A DNA stretch of 64,000 nucleotides from Agroathelia rolfsii (GCA_018343915.1 JABRWF010000006.1:2046001-2110000); one strand, 5' to 3'; positions 37,401 to 50,396 are shown, counted from the stretch's first letter. Made by a program: numbers and translations. Notes: generated from the sequence alone by a model not told the origin.

Positions 37401-38870
37401 GAGCTTTGGTAAGGGGAATTCAATATCGAAGGCTTTCTCGTAGAGGGGCAGTACTTTTGCTTTCACATCCAAGGCAAATTGAGTTTGAGAGATGATGTCC
37501 TTGGTTCCTATTAAGTGTTTTAGAGATTTATAGCAGGATTATCGGGGCACGCGCACGAACCGTACACCCTCAAAGGCCTTTCTTTTCCGCTCTGAGGTAA
37601 AAAAAAAAAAAAGTATAAGTGGACGAATTTGGACGACAAGCAGATAGATGGCCAACCAGTGGACTGATGTAAGAACTCTCTCGGTACTGGAAGTCACCAT
37701 TAGCAAAAGTAACGAGGTACGTAGACATCAGGGGCGTTGTCTCAAATTTAGAGATTTTCCAAGAGCCCTTGAGAGCCGGTGAAAACGGTGCGAGTCTTGC
37801 CAAGGATGAAATTTCGTCCAGGGCAACAGCATCCTCTGCACTAACATCATGCACTTTCTCGGACACTATAGGCATGTTGCTTAGATTGATAGTTGCCGGA
37901 TCAGATATCATCGTCATCGCAAATGTTGCCTTGAGAAGAGGCTCGTCCCAACAGGGGAATGCCCTCCTCGCAGCCGTTGCCTTGGAGGGGTTTCGTGTCA
38001 GATAAATACAACCCATCAGAATATAACGACAAACCTCAAATTGTGTAAGTGTGTAGTTTTTAGTTACGCCATCATCATCCTTCCAGGAAGACTTGTAATA
38101 GCCCATGAGGTCATCACTCAATACGCCTTTGAAGCCTAGCTCCAGCACAGCAGAAGAGCCAGCTGGAAGCTTTGATTGCAAGCTGAGCATGCCGCGTTCC
38201 TTCTTTTCATCAACGGCAACGTTTGCATGGACAGGTCCGTTAGCGAAAGAATCCGAGTGAATGGTGGATGTGCCAAGCTCCAAGCCGGAGGTGTTGAATA
38301 CGATGGATGAGGTATCCTCTTTTACGTCCAAGCTAAGAGAAGACTTGGAATGAGCATTGTTACGCCAGGTAATCCGTATGATCATGATATGATGATCATG
38401 ATAACGAACCTGATCTTGACGAATCCGTTGAATACGAGCTCCTTGAGATCGGTGTGAATGGCGACATCATAGTGCTTTGGTCGCACATTAACGGGGAGAC
38501 GGTACTCTGTGGTAGCAATCTGCTGGGCCATTCTTGTGGAATGTGAGGTTGAACAATATCGGCGAGGGGGTCCAAAATCCAAGTGGTTGAAGGCGCTGGC
38601 AATTTGAATGCTCCGGCCCCGGGAACTGCTCCGAATTGGCTTGCATCGGTCACTCGGAGCATGGTAATGTTGGCTGGTGCGGAAGACGGCGAGCTCCGGG
38701 CTACTAGTCTTATGGAGGCATGAGGCCCAGGCAGCACTTCGAGGTAAGGTGGTATGGAACGAGCGTATGTTGCAGCATGCGCCTAGTGTTGAGCGCAACA
38801 GGTTATTGGAGGTGCTCCGAACGAGTCCCCAACTTGAAGGGCGTGGTGGATGAAGCGCAGCAAGGCCCAT
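34465..38870 (-). CDS. M1 (puromycin-sensitive-type) aminopeptidase, possibly with mitochondrial leader
   Basis: A zinc aminopeptidase of family M1, near yeast Aap1/Ape2. The catalytic block is HEVAH, 18 residues, then the Glu of YLNEG, so the three zinc ligands and the general base are present. The tyrosine exon (QIFDNLSYDKAGSVLRML) is also present. The exopeptidase motif, normally GAMEN, reads GAMEG here (SGAMEGWGLITGRTTAFL). The conserved N-terminal region begins MAQQIATTEYRLPVNVRPKHYDV (ATG 38531). The frame stays open upstream to ATG 38870, adding 113 residues with an Arg-rich stretch (NNLLRSTLGACCNIRSFHTTLPRSAA) that looks like a mitochondrial leader. The C-terminus ends VKTKAEWIERSTSELEQWLEGWASKR. 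The protein would trim N-terminal residues from peptides. I give the longer span and regard the start as unsettled. Confidence 0.88.
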
Positions 38871-39110
38871 TACCCAGGAGAGCTGCGACTGCCCCGGCCA
38901 AAATAACCACGTCTGGCGCCGGGGGTTCCGGCGGGAAGAGCGTCTGTCTCCGGCCATGCCGATCAATCTTCTCTGCTTCCATAACTAACGGCCTTCTCAC
39001 TTCCTCCGACTTTGTTTGTAGACGTGAGTGTAATTGAATTTCTTCTTAGTACGTAATGATTACAGCTTTCACTTGTACACGACAATCTCCACAACTGATG
39101 TGATAGCAAC

Positions 39111-42100
39111 TCATACTACGTCAAGCTCAGCTGGAATAGGTCCAGGAAATAGCGTTCGCGGCATGCGACGCGAAAGGCTGGCATGATCACATTCTTCGAG
39201 GATGTGCTCAACTTGAGTGGCTATTTCGCGATTTACCTTTAGAACCTTCTGGTATGACTTGAGGAGCTTCTGGCCGTAATCGGCGTATTCCTCCTGGAAG
39301 TTCCTCAGCTGGTTGTAATGTTCGACACTAAATAAAGACTATATTAGCGCCGATCACTTGAATTCAGGTTGAAGAGAATTGAGTCACCTTTCTGTATACA
39401 TGGTTCGTAGATGAGAGGATGCTTCCTCTAGTGTATGTTTTGCATCTATCCTGGACTGTTTTTCCATAATGCCGAAGCGTTCCTGGAGATTTCGTACCAC
39501 AAGACCACAGATTTCGGTGACGACCTAATAGCATATAATCAGACCTTGCCGAAGACGTAGTCTCGAGAAGAAAGCTCACGTTTTCTATTTCTCTAGTAAC
39601 CCCGTTACTGGTTGTTGCTTTGCTTTCAAGCAAAAGCGGAGGCTTCTCTTGCCTCGTCGAAGTGGCGGCGTGTTCAGATGAGTCTGGGAGGACATTCATT
39701 CAGTCCACAACGACATCATTTAAACGACTTGCTTCGCAACAAACCTAGCCTTAGAGATTTGGAATCCGAGACCACCAGAGGATCGCTCGACGATTTTGCT
39801 TCTGATTGATTCCTTCCCAGTTGCTGGAAGTGAGCAACGTTGGAGGCGGAGACGCGCTGTGTCAACTGAGAGAGGCCGGTAAATCGCGTAGAACGTCTGA
39901 TGCTACTAGGTGGTTCGCTGTTAGAACCATCAAGATATGTCGGCGTTTTTTGCTGGTCGGATGAGAGTTTTCTAGACAACGTAGAGCCCGCTGGACCGGA
40001 TATAGATGGGGCACGAAAGGGAGAACTTCCTGAGTTAGCCAAGTTCGGGACATACGCCGTGAGTTTCTTCTTGACCTGGTACAAAGCAAGTCATCTCAAG
40101 CGTATTTAATATAAAATCAGGGTATAACTTACAGAGCTGGGAGAGACGACAATATACGTATTCTTCTCAGAGTCTAGAGTGTTAAATTGAACAATTTGAT
40201 TCTACGAGAAAACCATGATCAACTCAAGGAAATTGCACGGAAGAGAAGGCTGTGAAAATACCTTCGATGGCGGAACGTTTTCCGCGTCCATTTGATACTT
40301 TGTTAGTAAAGAAAGTGGGTTATATCCCTCAATTGATATATTTGTGGGTCCCAGACGAGTAAGGATAAACCAATGATGCGTTACTTACATGATCTTCATC
40401 AACTTGCATACTAGAAACATTTTCGTAGCTAGCTCGAGTAATCCTATCGATTATGGGAGAAGAAGCAGATTCTACAATTGGAACAAGAGACTTGGATCGA
40501 GAAGTCGTTGAAGTCGGCCTCCTGCTAAGCGTCGCAGAGAGTGCCTTCTTGTAGACGTGATCAGCATCAATAGAGGAAGAGCGCTGAGCAAAACTATTCT
40601 TTAAAGAGTTGCGAGATTCAACAAGAGCAAGTTGATCCTTGACCGCGATATTGTTAGTTCTGGGAGATGTGTGGATGGGCAAGTTATGGTTTCGGGAGTC
40701 GTTCGCATCAAGAGGTTTAAGAGTCTTTGATGTGGAAATGACAACAGAGGGAGTGCTGTTTTGATTGGAACGTTTCTTTCCAGTTTTGGGAGAATAAGTA
40801 GAGCCGGGTAGATAGGATGCGAAAGTTGCAAGAATATTAGGCTTATACCGCTTTTTTGCAGGCGCCCCATTCTCAGGTATAACATTTTTATCGTCTGGAA
40901 CCGGTTGCTTTCGCTTCTGATTAACCCCAGCAAGAACTTCCTTTGCGTAAGAACGGGTGGGTTTGGATCTAGTGGGAGTAGTGAACTCTGATTCATTTGA
41001 TGACCCGTCAGCATAATTTCTGGGATGTTGAGAAGGCTTCAAGAGCGTAGAAGGAGATTGGACGCGTTGCCCAGGATGATGAAAGTCAACTCGAGGAGCT
41101 ACAAAGAAGTCTTCACTTGAAGTCATAATTCCAGGGGGATCATGAACGTTTGGAGATATCGAAGATGCACCATTTGCTTCATTCTTAGAAACGACATCGA
41201 GCATCTTGCAGTCAGTGTCGCCAGCTTCTGAAAATGGAGATCTTGCAGGTTTATTTTTCTCTTGCTGTCTCCTAGAGTGCTTTTCTTTAAGGCGTGGGCT
41301 TCGTCGAGGTGCCATTTCAACAGAGCCCTCGGTAATTAGCTTCCTAGATATCTTAGACTTCGATGACGATTTTTTCTTGACTATGCATTTCGCATCTTCA
41401 GACGGATGATGGTTCGTCTTGCCAACTTTACTTGCGCGTTTAGAACCTTTTTTGGATTTTTTGCGCCCTACAAGCCTGGGTAGTGATTCCGCGTCTGATA
41501 TCTCAGAAAGCTCTTCGTCGGTCTCTCCAAACACAGCACGATAGATCGGATCTGAAGAGTCCATGGAGATCGATGATGCAGAGGAAATCTGAGAAGAATC
41601 CGGATTCAATTCCTGGGGCTGTTCTACAGCCGGTTCGTCCTCAGTCCGAGCGGCTATGGCCCCACGCTTTGAGGGAGTAGAATCACCTCTGGAATTTTTG
41701 GATCCAGATTTGACCATATCAGCAATTTTTGGCGAAGTTTCCGTTAGAGGAGCTTCGTAGACTGAGGAAATACGTCAGTAAATGAACATTTCAATTCTGG
41801 ACGAAGCTTACTATCTCGAAGCATGCTAGCCTGAGTTGGATATAATCAACATGAATTCGACGATAAGGAAATGGTCATACTTACTCTTTGCGAGGCTAGG
41901 GGGATGGTCTTCATGTTATCGATGTCGAAATCCAGCGGGGTCGTTGAATTGGGTACAGATACCCTGGTTATGAGGTGACTGGGTTGAATTGGTAAAGCCA
42001 TTCCCTTCTAACGAGAAAATTTAAGTTCAGATGATTGTTTTCAAGGAAGATACTCACAAATCCACGGTCATCCGTGACCTGCAAGAAACTCGGAACATCC

Positions 42101-43668
42101 TGAGGTGACAAACAGAACTCCATGACCGCTGATTCTGCATCAGCAAACGGTTGGACGATTCCCGAGACCAAACATGGATACGGTGGTAAAAAGTGGAGAC
42201 TGAACATGATCAGGTCTTCAAAGACTGATGCTGAAATACGTTGAATTTGACTATATTCTATCTGAAGACTGTCCACAAAATCATCCTAAGAAAATTTTAG
42301 TAGCTGTCTGCTTCGAAGGAGTCACGGTCCCTGACCTCAATCATGTTCATGACGAGTGCGTGCTGATCCAGGAAAAGGCGGCTTAAGGTTGATATTCGTG
42401 AGATAGGTTGTCCATAGATTGTGAGAGTGTAAACTTGATATGGTTGAGGGCTTTATACATAAGTAAGCAGTAGCTACGCGGTTAAATATCAATTGAAAAA
42501 ACGTACTATTCAAGGGAGCATTTCGCCAAATGACCGTACAGCTGAATTGTTGTCTCCTCCCATACCTTGACATTATCGTTTAAGAAAAGGTTTGCTAATG
42601 TGGCACCCTCCAGAAAAACGTCAGATTCCACAAAGATATTGGATACAAAGTTTTCACGCTCTCGTTTTCCCAGAGACATATCGTCTACGGAAGGCAATAG
42701 CGATGCAAACAGTCCCAAGAGAGCGTCAATTGCAAGGAAATCTGTGGTACAATGAAGTCGCGTCGTATACAAGTGCAAATTACACACACCTCTCGATTTG
42801 GCGAGAACTGCGCCTAGCATTGGCCTAGGAAGACGTTTCAAGCAAATGAAAAACTTAGAAATGAGCGCCATTACCCTCCAATTTTATCGCGTAAGTCTTT
42901 CCTATGGCTATCTGTATAGGCGATCTCCGCCAATACACTGTAAACCTAGAACGATTTAGCTCAGATTATGGTTTGAGGTGGATATATGCGCTTCAATTCT
43001 TAAGAAAAGTGAAGATTACTATCACTTACTGCGATCATGTACGGCGCTGTTGCAGTTGACACCTCAAATAACGGGGGAAAATGCCGTTCGCATAGCATAG
43101 TCCGGAACTTCTCAGAAACAAGAAGCTTACTCTCACCTAGAAAACGTTAGATGAGGGAAAGTAGACGAAAAGGCAATTCGTACTGTTATCCCTTGCTTCC
43201 ATGTGATCCTGCGGAATGTAGCCATGAACTCCTGAGCATTTGTCGGAGAAGGAGAGGGCAATGCGTACCAAGATACCCGACAAAAGAGATTCTAAAACGA
43301 GCTCCCATGACCTTCTCACAGCATTTTCACCACCCCTGGACGCTTTTAAGACCTTGTTGTCGAATATATAGCCGTATATGGTAGCGGCTAAATTCAAAGA
43401 TTCTATGGGGAGCTTGTCGTATAGAGGAGCAAAGATCCCTCTGAGAACGTCTTTTAGGCGATCTGTCCTTGGTCGGGAAAGTATGTAAGAGTCCTGTATT
43501 TCTCATGAAATCTTATTTTAATTCCCATGTTTGCTGAGAGTAAAGTACCAGTAACACAAGTGATGACGATATTTTGTCGATCGAACTTCGAACTTCTTTC
43601 GACGAAACGGATTTCCGCGTTGAAGCCTTTCTCAGGTCCTCGGACGCCTTTTTGATGTCTGTAGACAT
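39111..43668 (-). CDS. Candidate meiotic chromosome-axis protein (SYCP2/Red1/Rec10-like layout)
   Basis: A long multi-exon gene. The N-terminal ~350 residues are helical and repeat-like (MSTDIKKASEDLRKAS, IFAPLYDKLPIESLNLAATIYGY, RRSWELVLESLLSGIL, FRTMLCERHFPPLFEVSTATAPYMIAVYSVLAEIAY, DFLAIDALLGLFASLLPSVDDMS). A beta-rich stretch follows (YQVYTLTIYGQPISRIST, DDFVDSLQIEYSQIQRISA, VMEFCLSPQDVPSFLQV), PH-like in pattern. Then ~650 residues are basic, Ser/Lys-rich and disordered (RRSPRLKEK, GRKKSKKGSKRASK). The C-terminus is a coiled coil (EHYNQLRNFQEEYADYGQKLLKSYQKVLKVNREIATQVEHILEECDHASLS). ARM-like plus PH-like domain, disordered linker and coiled coil is the layout of the SYCP2/Red1/Rec10/ASY3 axis proteins. 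No single motif proves it. Total length is about 1,100-1,200 residues. Confidence 0.5.
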
Positions 43669-43912
43669 GATGGTCGGAGAAGAAGCAAATAATGATATAA
43701 CATATAACGGTCAAGATTGAGATGGCAGTCCCGGTTACAGTTTAAGTTGTAAGTGAAAGTATTGGAGGGCGAATACTTCCGGTCAGAAGTTACCTAACCG
43801 AGCGCATTGTCAATGGGCATTTGCTGCGATGGTAACGAGTTCCCTTCACCACGTCGTACCGCACTTCTCTCTCAGACATCTACTGGACAACGGAAGGTCT
43901 GCATAAGAGACC

Positions 43913-45833
43913 ATGCCGGCAAAGTCTAATAGTCTCCCTAATCTCCTTTCGGTGAAGAACCTTTGTGCAGATTGATCTTGACTCGGACGATTCACTCATC
44001 ATGTTGCTTGCAATCACCGGAATAATAGGTTGCACGTATTCGGCGTCGCCACTTGCGAAAGTATTCCTGGTTACCAGATGTACTCCGCATCAAAGGCAGC
44101 GTTAGTTTGCACTTGGTATCACTTTTTATATCGCATTAGGACTCATAATCTTCACCCAGATTATCACGCGAATCATAGGACCCGTACTTACAGTGACGAT
44201 CTGGTCCGCCATAGTCTGCTATGCTGACAGCAAAGGACATCATGTTCACGTCTCGAACACCATATTCCCGCTATTATCTGTTGTGGTTGGTCTTTTTATG
44301 CTTTTTAACATCATCTGCGTAATATAATTGTCTCTTCGTTCAGGTCGGTCTCCTTTTGGTGTTTCGGTACGTTATAGGCCCTGGGGACCAACGAATTTTA
44401 ATGATGTTGAATGTCTCTAGGAATACTACGTCTTATGATCGCTATTGGGAAGGCCGCAAATCCTTTGCTTCGTTGACATCTAATGTGGGTATCTATAATA
44501 CATTTTATGCTGCTTACTGAGCTACCACCTCCCAGATTCGCAACCTATCTCGCCTAATATGGGTCAACCTTGGCATGCCACCTTCAGACGATGTTCCTGC
44601 AGCATCTAAAGCTAGATCAGCCGTGGGGAATATCACTGAGACCCAACTGCGCCGGCGCAAAGTCGATACCATCAAACTATGTCTTGCCTTTGGTTTCTCC
44701 GTAAAACATTATCTGAGGGGGGAAGACGGCTTAGAGCACCAGGATTACACGGGATTACTCCCAAGCTCATTTTCTCGACTTGATGAAACGGGCTATCTGA
44801 CACAAACCAACACCAACTCTTTGTCTAACTCGTACGCTGCAATAGGTGACGCATCCCATGCGTCGAGTATTCTTGAGCGTGATGATGACAGTCCTCATCA
44901 GGGTGCCACGAAGCGAGTGAGGGTGAAACGCAGCAATCCGAACGTGAAATCAGCAGCCAGCACAACACCCTTACTATCCGAGAGCCACGCCGCAGTACAA
45001 TTCCACGACGTCTCCATGCCCCTTCCATTAATGTATGGTTGCTATACCCCCCTCCCTTTTCTCATATTGATATCTTGTTTCCAAGAATTGCTCATGAAAT
45101 CAGTCGACGGCTCTACCACTTCAGACGTGATGGATTTGGCGAGACGATTGGACCTGCAGGTGAGCATGAGCGCAAGACCGTGCATTCCGGGTAACTCAAT
45201 TTACTTTTGCTATCTCCAGGCATGAATGCAATGAACCAAGCGTTTGTTATTCTTGTTGAATTGCACGATGCATTAAGCTCATTTTCTTTTCTTCGATATT
45301 TGAACAGAGTTCAAGGCATGGTTGACCAGATGACGGCTATGGAACGAGTAGCCAACACGCCCATCCCTGCATCTTGTAAGGATTCAATTCTAATTGATTT
45401 ATCTGTTATCTCCTTTCGCTGAGAGACTACTAGACGGTATCCACCTTAAACAAGTAATTACGCTATATCTATTCGCCCTTCCCTTCACCCTTGTAGGTGA
45501 ATTAGGTTGGGCGAGCATCCCACTAGTAACAGTGATTGCTTTCACTTTCATGGGCATCGAAGGAATTGCAGACGAGATTGAAATGCCGTTCGGTGAGTCA
45601 TGATCATCGAGTCAGTAGTCTGATGCCCTAACCAAAACAAAGGTACGGACAAATCGGATTTACCTTTGGATCGCTATTGCAACGATCTGAAGGAAGAAAT
45701 CGAGTAAGTATTGATGTAACTACTTCAATGAACTCACAAATTCTCATATAATTACCGTAGCTACTTGCTTATTCGGCTGCCCGAAGGTGGACAAGGATCC
45801 TATGGTTATGATGATGGCGAGGGTGATGATTAA
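43913..45833 (+). CDS. Bestrophin-family anion channel
   Basis: A RFP-TM/bestrophin membrane protein, complete after splicing. Exon 1 (MPAKSNSLPNLLS) joins to VARIRRRHLRKYSWLPDVLRIKGS, and that to IITRIIGPVLTVTIWSAIVCYA, where YSWLPDVLRIKGS is the family's N-terminal signature. Then come FPLLSVVVGLLLVFRNTTSYDRYWEGRKSFASLTSNIRNLSRLIW, the most conserved block in bestrophins, a ~110-residue hydrophilic insert, then LIIAHEISRRLYHF, GMNAMNQAVQGMVDQMTAMERVANTPIP, YGIHLKQVITLYLFALPFTLVGELGWASIPLVTVIAFTFMGIEGIADEIEMPFG and a DRYCNDLKEEIDYLL tail with an acidic end. The EIEMPFG motif is a fungal/bacterial hallmark. Transport of chloride or bicarbonate is expected from the family. Its start is divergent from the axis-protein gene (244 bp between starts). 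Confidence 0.87.
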
Positions 45834-46020
45834 TTCACCCGCGCAAATGCAATCATGATCCCTCCTGTTTGCAATGAATCTTAATACTGTTCAATGTATG
45901 ACACGAGGATCTGGAGTAATTTGGACTTGTTAATCGCCAAGACATCCCGCATTATCATGTTTCACTTCTATGGTTGAGTTTGGATTATGACATATATATA
46001 GATTGGTCTACGCTAGCCAT

Positions 46021-47053
46021 CTATGCAAACTCGGGCGAGCAGAACTCTCCAGGACCGTAAGGCTAAAAGATACCAATCAGTAAGTTGCGTCCAACCCAAG
46101 AAAGAGAGTTTCATGAATTACCTTGGACGTAAGAGCAGTCAGACCGGCCGAGTTTTCGCTGGTGTGGCGACCGGACTGGGGCCCCGGCTTTGGCTTTTCA
46201 CCTTTGGAAAACGCATCCAGGATTTTCTTGGTTGTTTCCGGTGTCAAATCCTCCTGTTGCGAAGGTCAGAAAAGCCGATGTATTGAGTTAACATAATACA
46301 AACATAAAAGTCATCGTTGACAGCCATCATAGGAGCATTGCTGCATGCACCCTGGCATTCCACCTCGATGATAGTGAATTTGCCATCCTTGGTCGTCTCC
46401 CCTGCCTTGAGTCCTCCTAGATGACTGCAGGCCGTCTTCATAATCTCCGTAGAGCCACGCAGCATGCATGGTGTGGTTGTGCAAACCTGGACGAAGTTGG
46501 TACCTATTGGCTCACTAAATGTACAACCCCCAAAAATGTTGGTTAATTCACGACCCAAACGAAGTAGGGGTTGAATGCATACCGATTGAACATGGTGTAG
46601 AACGTCGCAACTTCGTATACACGCATAGGTGTCATGTCCAAAAGCTTTGCAACATAATTCATCACGCTAATGCTCGTCCATCCCTTGTTTTGCCTTTGTC
46701 CGAGGTCCAGGAGTGGGATGACGGCGGCCTTCTTGTATTGCGGCGGGTAGTGTGAGATGATCTCCTCAGCGCGTTTCAAGTTTTCAGGTGTAAATTCGAA
46801 GGAGATCTATTCAATGGTCAAGGCTTTGTCTACACAATGTTAGTGCATATGAGAAACCTGAGGATTATTGTACGAAGTGTCCCGATGCTTTCAAAACCCA
46901 GTTGGTAAGAGTAGTTCGGTTTGGTATATAGAAATTTGTCCATACCACGAACAGGGCGTCCGAGCGTCTGGCGACCGTGGAGGAAATACATCTGCGAGCT
47001 TGGGCTGGCCTGGGGAGAGGCAGGCGTTTGCAGAATCTAGCAGCAGCAAACAT
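46021..47053 (-). CDS. Complex I 24 kDa subunit (NDUFV2/NUO-24)
   Basis: A matrix-arm subunit of mitochondrial NADH:ubiquinone oxidoreductase carrying the N1a [2Fe-2S] cluster. The leader is Arg-rich ([31 protein letters not shown]). The mature part shows [66 protein letters not shown], then the four cluster cysteines in [10 protein letters not shown] (C-x4-C) and [12 protein letters not shown] (C-x3-C). The C-terminus has [27 protein letters not shown] and ends [17 protein letters not shown]. It is complete with clean introns. TAG is at 46021-46023 and the start ATG at 47051-47053. The gene is convergent with the bestrophin gene (187 bp between stops). Confidence 0.94.
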
Positions 47054-47480
47054 GGTGACGGAGAGGAAGGTAGGTTTTGTTTCCGCTAACAGCGGCGGCG
47101 GCCTTAGGCGCTATAAGCCCAAACAATCTTGGTTGATTACCTCCAACTGAGTACTACACCATTGCAGTTATGCTTTGGACAGATAGATTTTTTTTCCAAT
47201 AGCAAAATCCAGGAAACTTAGTATGTATAGTCGGCACTTAGAGGACCTACGACGCGCCCCGTCTCGCTCCGGCTCTAGACGCGAGTCGGAATAGCCAATT
47301 AGAAAGCGCGAATTGGTTCCCAACTTGCTACTCGTATAGACTCATACTTAGTATCAAGTGTTCAACGTAAGCGCTTGAGGTCCAAGACTTTGTATCTTCC
47401 TGGTCATGAGTAGAAATAAATTATATTATCATAGTATACACATGATATTATTGGCTTGGTATCCAATTCACGTCTCCCTT
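47054..47480. promoter_or_regulatory. Promoter region of the complex I gene
   Basis: About 430 bp, holding the complex I gene promoter (minus strand) and the 3' end of the reductase gene. No gene is seen. Confidence 0.4.
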
Positions 47481-48825
47481 CTATGCCGTTGTCACGTCGA
47501 TTACAACTTTGCCCCTCGCACGCGATGACATTATGCGCTCATATGCTTTGAACAAATCGGCGAACGGGTATACTGAATCGACAACCGGTTTCAGCTTCCC
47601 TTCGCTCACGAGTCTTGCAATTTCATCGAGTCGTGCCCTGTCGTTATCGAAACTGACTATTCTGCGAAAGATGCCATGTCAGTGTCAAGGTCTGTGGTCG
47701 GAAGCAGATAAAAAGACGATGACAAACTTCCAAGGCCGTTTTGCACCTCCCAGCCAAGAGGGTAGTAACACGAGACCGAATGTTTTGAGAACAAGCCACA
47801 ATGGCCGCAATTTGAACTCTGGCGTCACCCCAGTGTGAACATATATCCCTCCTGGCTCGAGATAGGCCTCGCTATGTTTATACAGAGAGGGATCGAGCAA
47901 ACCAACAGCATCGAAGATGAGGTGGAATTTGGGTGATGGTGGTTGAGATAACAGGAAAGAGTGAAGGGGCTGTTTTGTATAATCAATAAACTGCGGGCAT
48001 GTTATGTTAGTACATGAACACAATAATATTGAAGAGATATGATAAGCGATGATTTACCTCGTCCGCACCGAGACTCCTAACTAGTTCTTCGTTCTTACTA
48101 GAAGCTGTGGCTACAACACGGGCACCATGCGCCTTAGCAAGTTGGATGGCGAATGCGCCCACCGAAGAGCTACCGCCATTGATCAATACAGTTTGGCCAG
48201 CCTCAAGCTTGCCACTATCGAAAAGACCATCCCAGGCTGTTAGAACTACAAGAGCAAGGTTGGCTTCGGCTGCGGAGACATTTGCAGGACGGTGAGTGAT
48301 ATAGTCCGTCGGTACACGTAGATATTGCTGTAATGCGCCTTGCTTGGAATTGATGTGCAAACCTGGCCTCATGCATGAGATCTTGCCTCGCGTGAATACT
48401 AGTAAATGTCTGAGCTCACCGATATCAAACCAACCAAAGACAGGATCACCAGACTTAAACTCCGTGTCATTTCCATCCACGATTATACCAGAGAAATCAT
48501 GCTCGGGTACTAGCGGCCTCTTGGCTACAAAATTTGGCATCATTCTAAGGAGCTTATATCCACTAATTTTCGTAAGTCATCACAGTTATATGTCCTAGTA
48601 GTTAAGACGTACAGAGGATTCAGAGCGGCCGCTTCAACTTTGACGAGAACTTCTTTGGCGGCAAGTTTAGAGGGCACCGGGGCATCCATTCTCAGCTTGA
48701 GAGTAGATGGTCCTGGGGCACCTCGATTGATAGCAAACCTAGGGGTAGTAATGTGAGAATAACAACCGATTTTGGTGTACCGATACGGACCATGCTTTCT
48801 GGGTTTGAGGGATATGAAAGGACAT
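47481..48825 (-). CDS. Zinc-independent medium-chain dehydrogenase/reductase (quinone-reductase-like)
   Basis: An MDR-superfamily NADPH-dependent reductase without zinc-ligand cysteines. The start is set at ATG 48825 (MSFHIPQTQKAWSV). It continues with NRGAPGPSTLKLRMDAPVPSKLAAKEVLVKVEAAALNP, then MMPNFVAKRPLVPEHDFSGIIVDGND, GDPVFGWFD, GALQQYLRVPTDYITHRPANVSAAEA, the nucleotide-binding Rossmann segment VLINGGSSSVGAFAIQLAKAHGARVVATAS, and LVRSLGADEFIDYT. The C-terminal part (FHLIFDAVG, YLEPGGIYVHTGV) and the end RIMSSRARGKVVIDVTTA follow the fungal Yim1/quinone-oxidoreductase-like pattern. The substrate is unknown. The join between the first two exons cannot be fixed from frame alone, because the obvious GTACAC donor leaves the wrong phase. 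That is the least certain part of the model. Confidence 0.82.
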
Positions 48826-50396
48826 GATTAGGATTTAATCGTACGTATGTAGTTCAGAAGCCAAGTACGACAGTATTTATGAGATAACGAGAGTAAGGTG
48901 ATATAGAATCCCGATCTGTTCTCAGTTATCGCGTCACATCGAGGTTCCGAGATTTGTCTGCCGAATGGTTTCGTGGACCGGTCAGGGACGTCCATATAAT
49001 CAAGATGACGGTCTAAGTAGCCTAAACACACCCTAGAAAGGTCCTTCAATTCTGCATAGCGGCCTTGCAGGCTTTCGAGCTTTGAACTTGAATGCGCCTA
49101 ATAGTCATGCCACCGATATTCATATTGACTCCAAATGCAATTGCACAATAAGAATTAGTTCTGTCCTAGGGCGGTAGAGGCTGAATCTAGTAAAGTTGAC
49201 GCCTGATGTGCTGTGCATTACGATCATCAGCGATACTCGAGCACAAGTTATGATGGGATCACTAGTAACGTTCAACACGGTTGTTCAAACTCATGTTCAG
49301 GCGACCGATGGTGCTACGAAAGATCCGATTCCTCTGCCGGGGCAAATGAGTCAAGATGGAACTGAAAGCTGAAGCGTCGAACGACCTGAACACCAAAATC
49401 ATTTGTTCAGTCCGTTCAGTGTTGCCAACGCATCAATGGATTTCAGATCCAATATCCAAATCTCTCACCTTCATCCACCTCTCCCCTAATACATAGCACA
49501 ACAACAACTTATTGACACAATTGTTCGGGGTCAATACAAGTAACTTACATTCCGCCTGCTCCTTGAGTTTGATTGAGAAATCGAATCAAATGAAGTCAGA
49601 AATCAGCATTTTATGCTTCCAGCTTCACCAGATAATTTTTTTTTATGTAAACTCCAGCATACTTGAGCAAACTGACTTGAAAAGCCCTACATAGTGCATT
49701 CAATTTCTACGATGTCCAAAGACTGAGTACGCTCCCTTGGCTATCGATCACGTTGTCAGGCACAACCAAAAGTTCCGAGCACTGTGGCCGAACGTGAATG
49801 CGCCCGAATAGGGTTATATGGTTGGAAGCGCTTGCAACTAGAGGGTGCTCTGGCACCTCACATGCGACGCGAGGGTCGGCAGTAATTCATAGTCTCAATC
49901 AAGCCAGCAACTCACTTGGGGGCATTATGCAAAGCTGATGTTCAAATATCGCATGCAATTACAACAGCTAACTGCAGTCGAAAATAGCAAGATCGACACG
50001 CAAACTAGATACTAGAGGACGAAATGATTTGGTCTCTGGGTATTATCCGCAGATACGCTATGCATGCTCAGAGAAAGAACGCCACAATCGACGTGCCAAC
50101 CCTGAGCTTTTCGAGATTCTGTATCAAATGATATAGGTTTAGTCGTGACGTCATTTAGGCCATCCTGAGACCTAATGTTGAAGAAAAGGTACTTCGTGGA
50201 CGCACGGACACTTTGGAATCATAGCTATAGATGACTTCAATGTTTTTGTGTGTTGCTCAACTTGCTGTTTTTACAGGGGGTTCGCTTCGTAAAGACGAAG
50301 CAATACAATCAAGAAGATAAGCATCTAAAAATGGATCGTTGACTTTTGACGTCGCCGTTTTTAATTTTCATTGAGAGCACTCTAATATGACTTTCG
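48826..50396. other. Long gap between reductase and zinc-finger gene
   Basis: About 1.6 kb. I searched both strands for exons with Cys/His or conserved-family signatures and found none that join. A 38-codon frame near 49252-49370 has no support. The reductase promoter must lie at the left end. No repeat or RNA gene was recognised. Confidence 0.45.

Noticed and set aside
37600..37616. Long A-run in the aminopeptidase gene as an insertion
   Set aside because: It lies within a normal intron near its acceptor on the coding strand as a T-run, so it is a polypyrimidine tract.
43913..44160. Apparent stop right after the first codons of the bestrophin gene
   Set aside because: An intron from GTGAAG to AATAATAG joins MPAKSNSLPNLLS to VARIRRRHLRKYSWLPDVL in phase, matching the family start.
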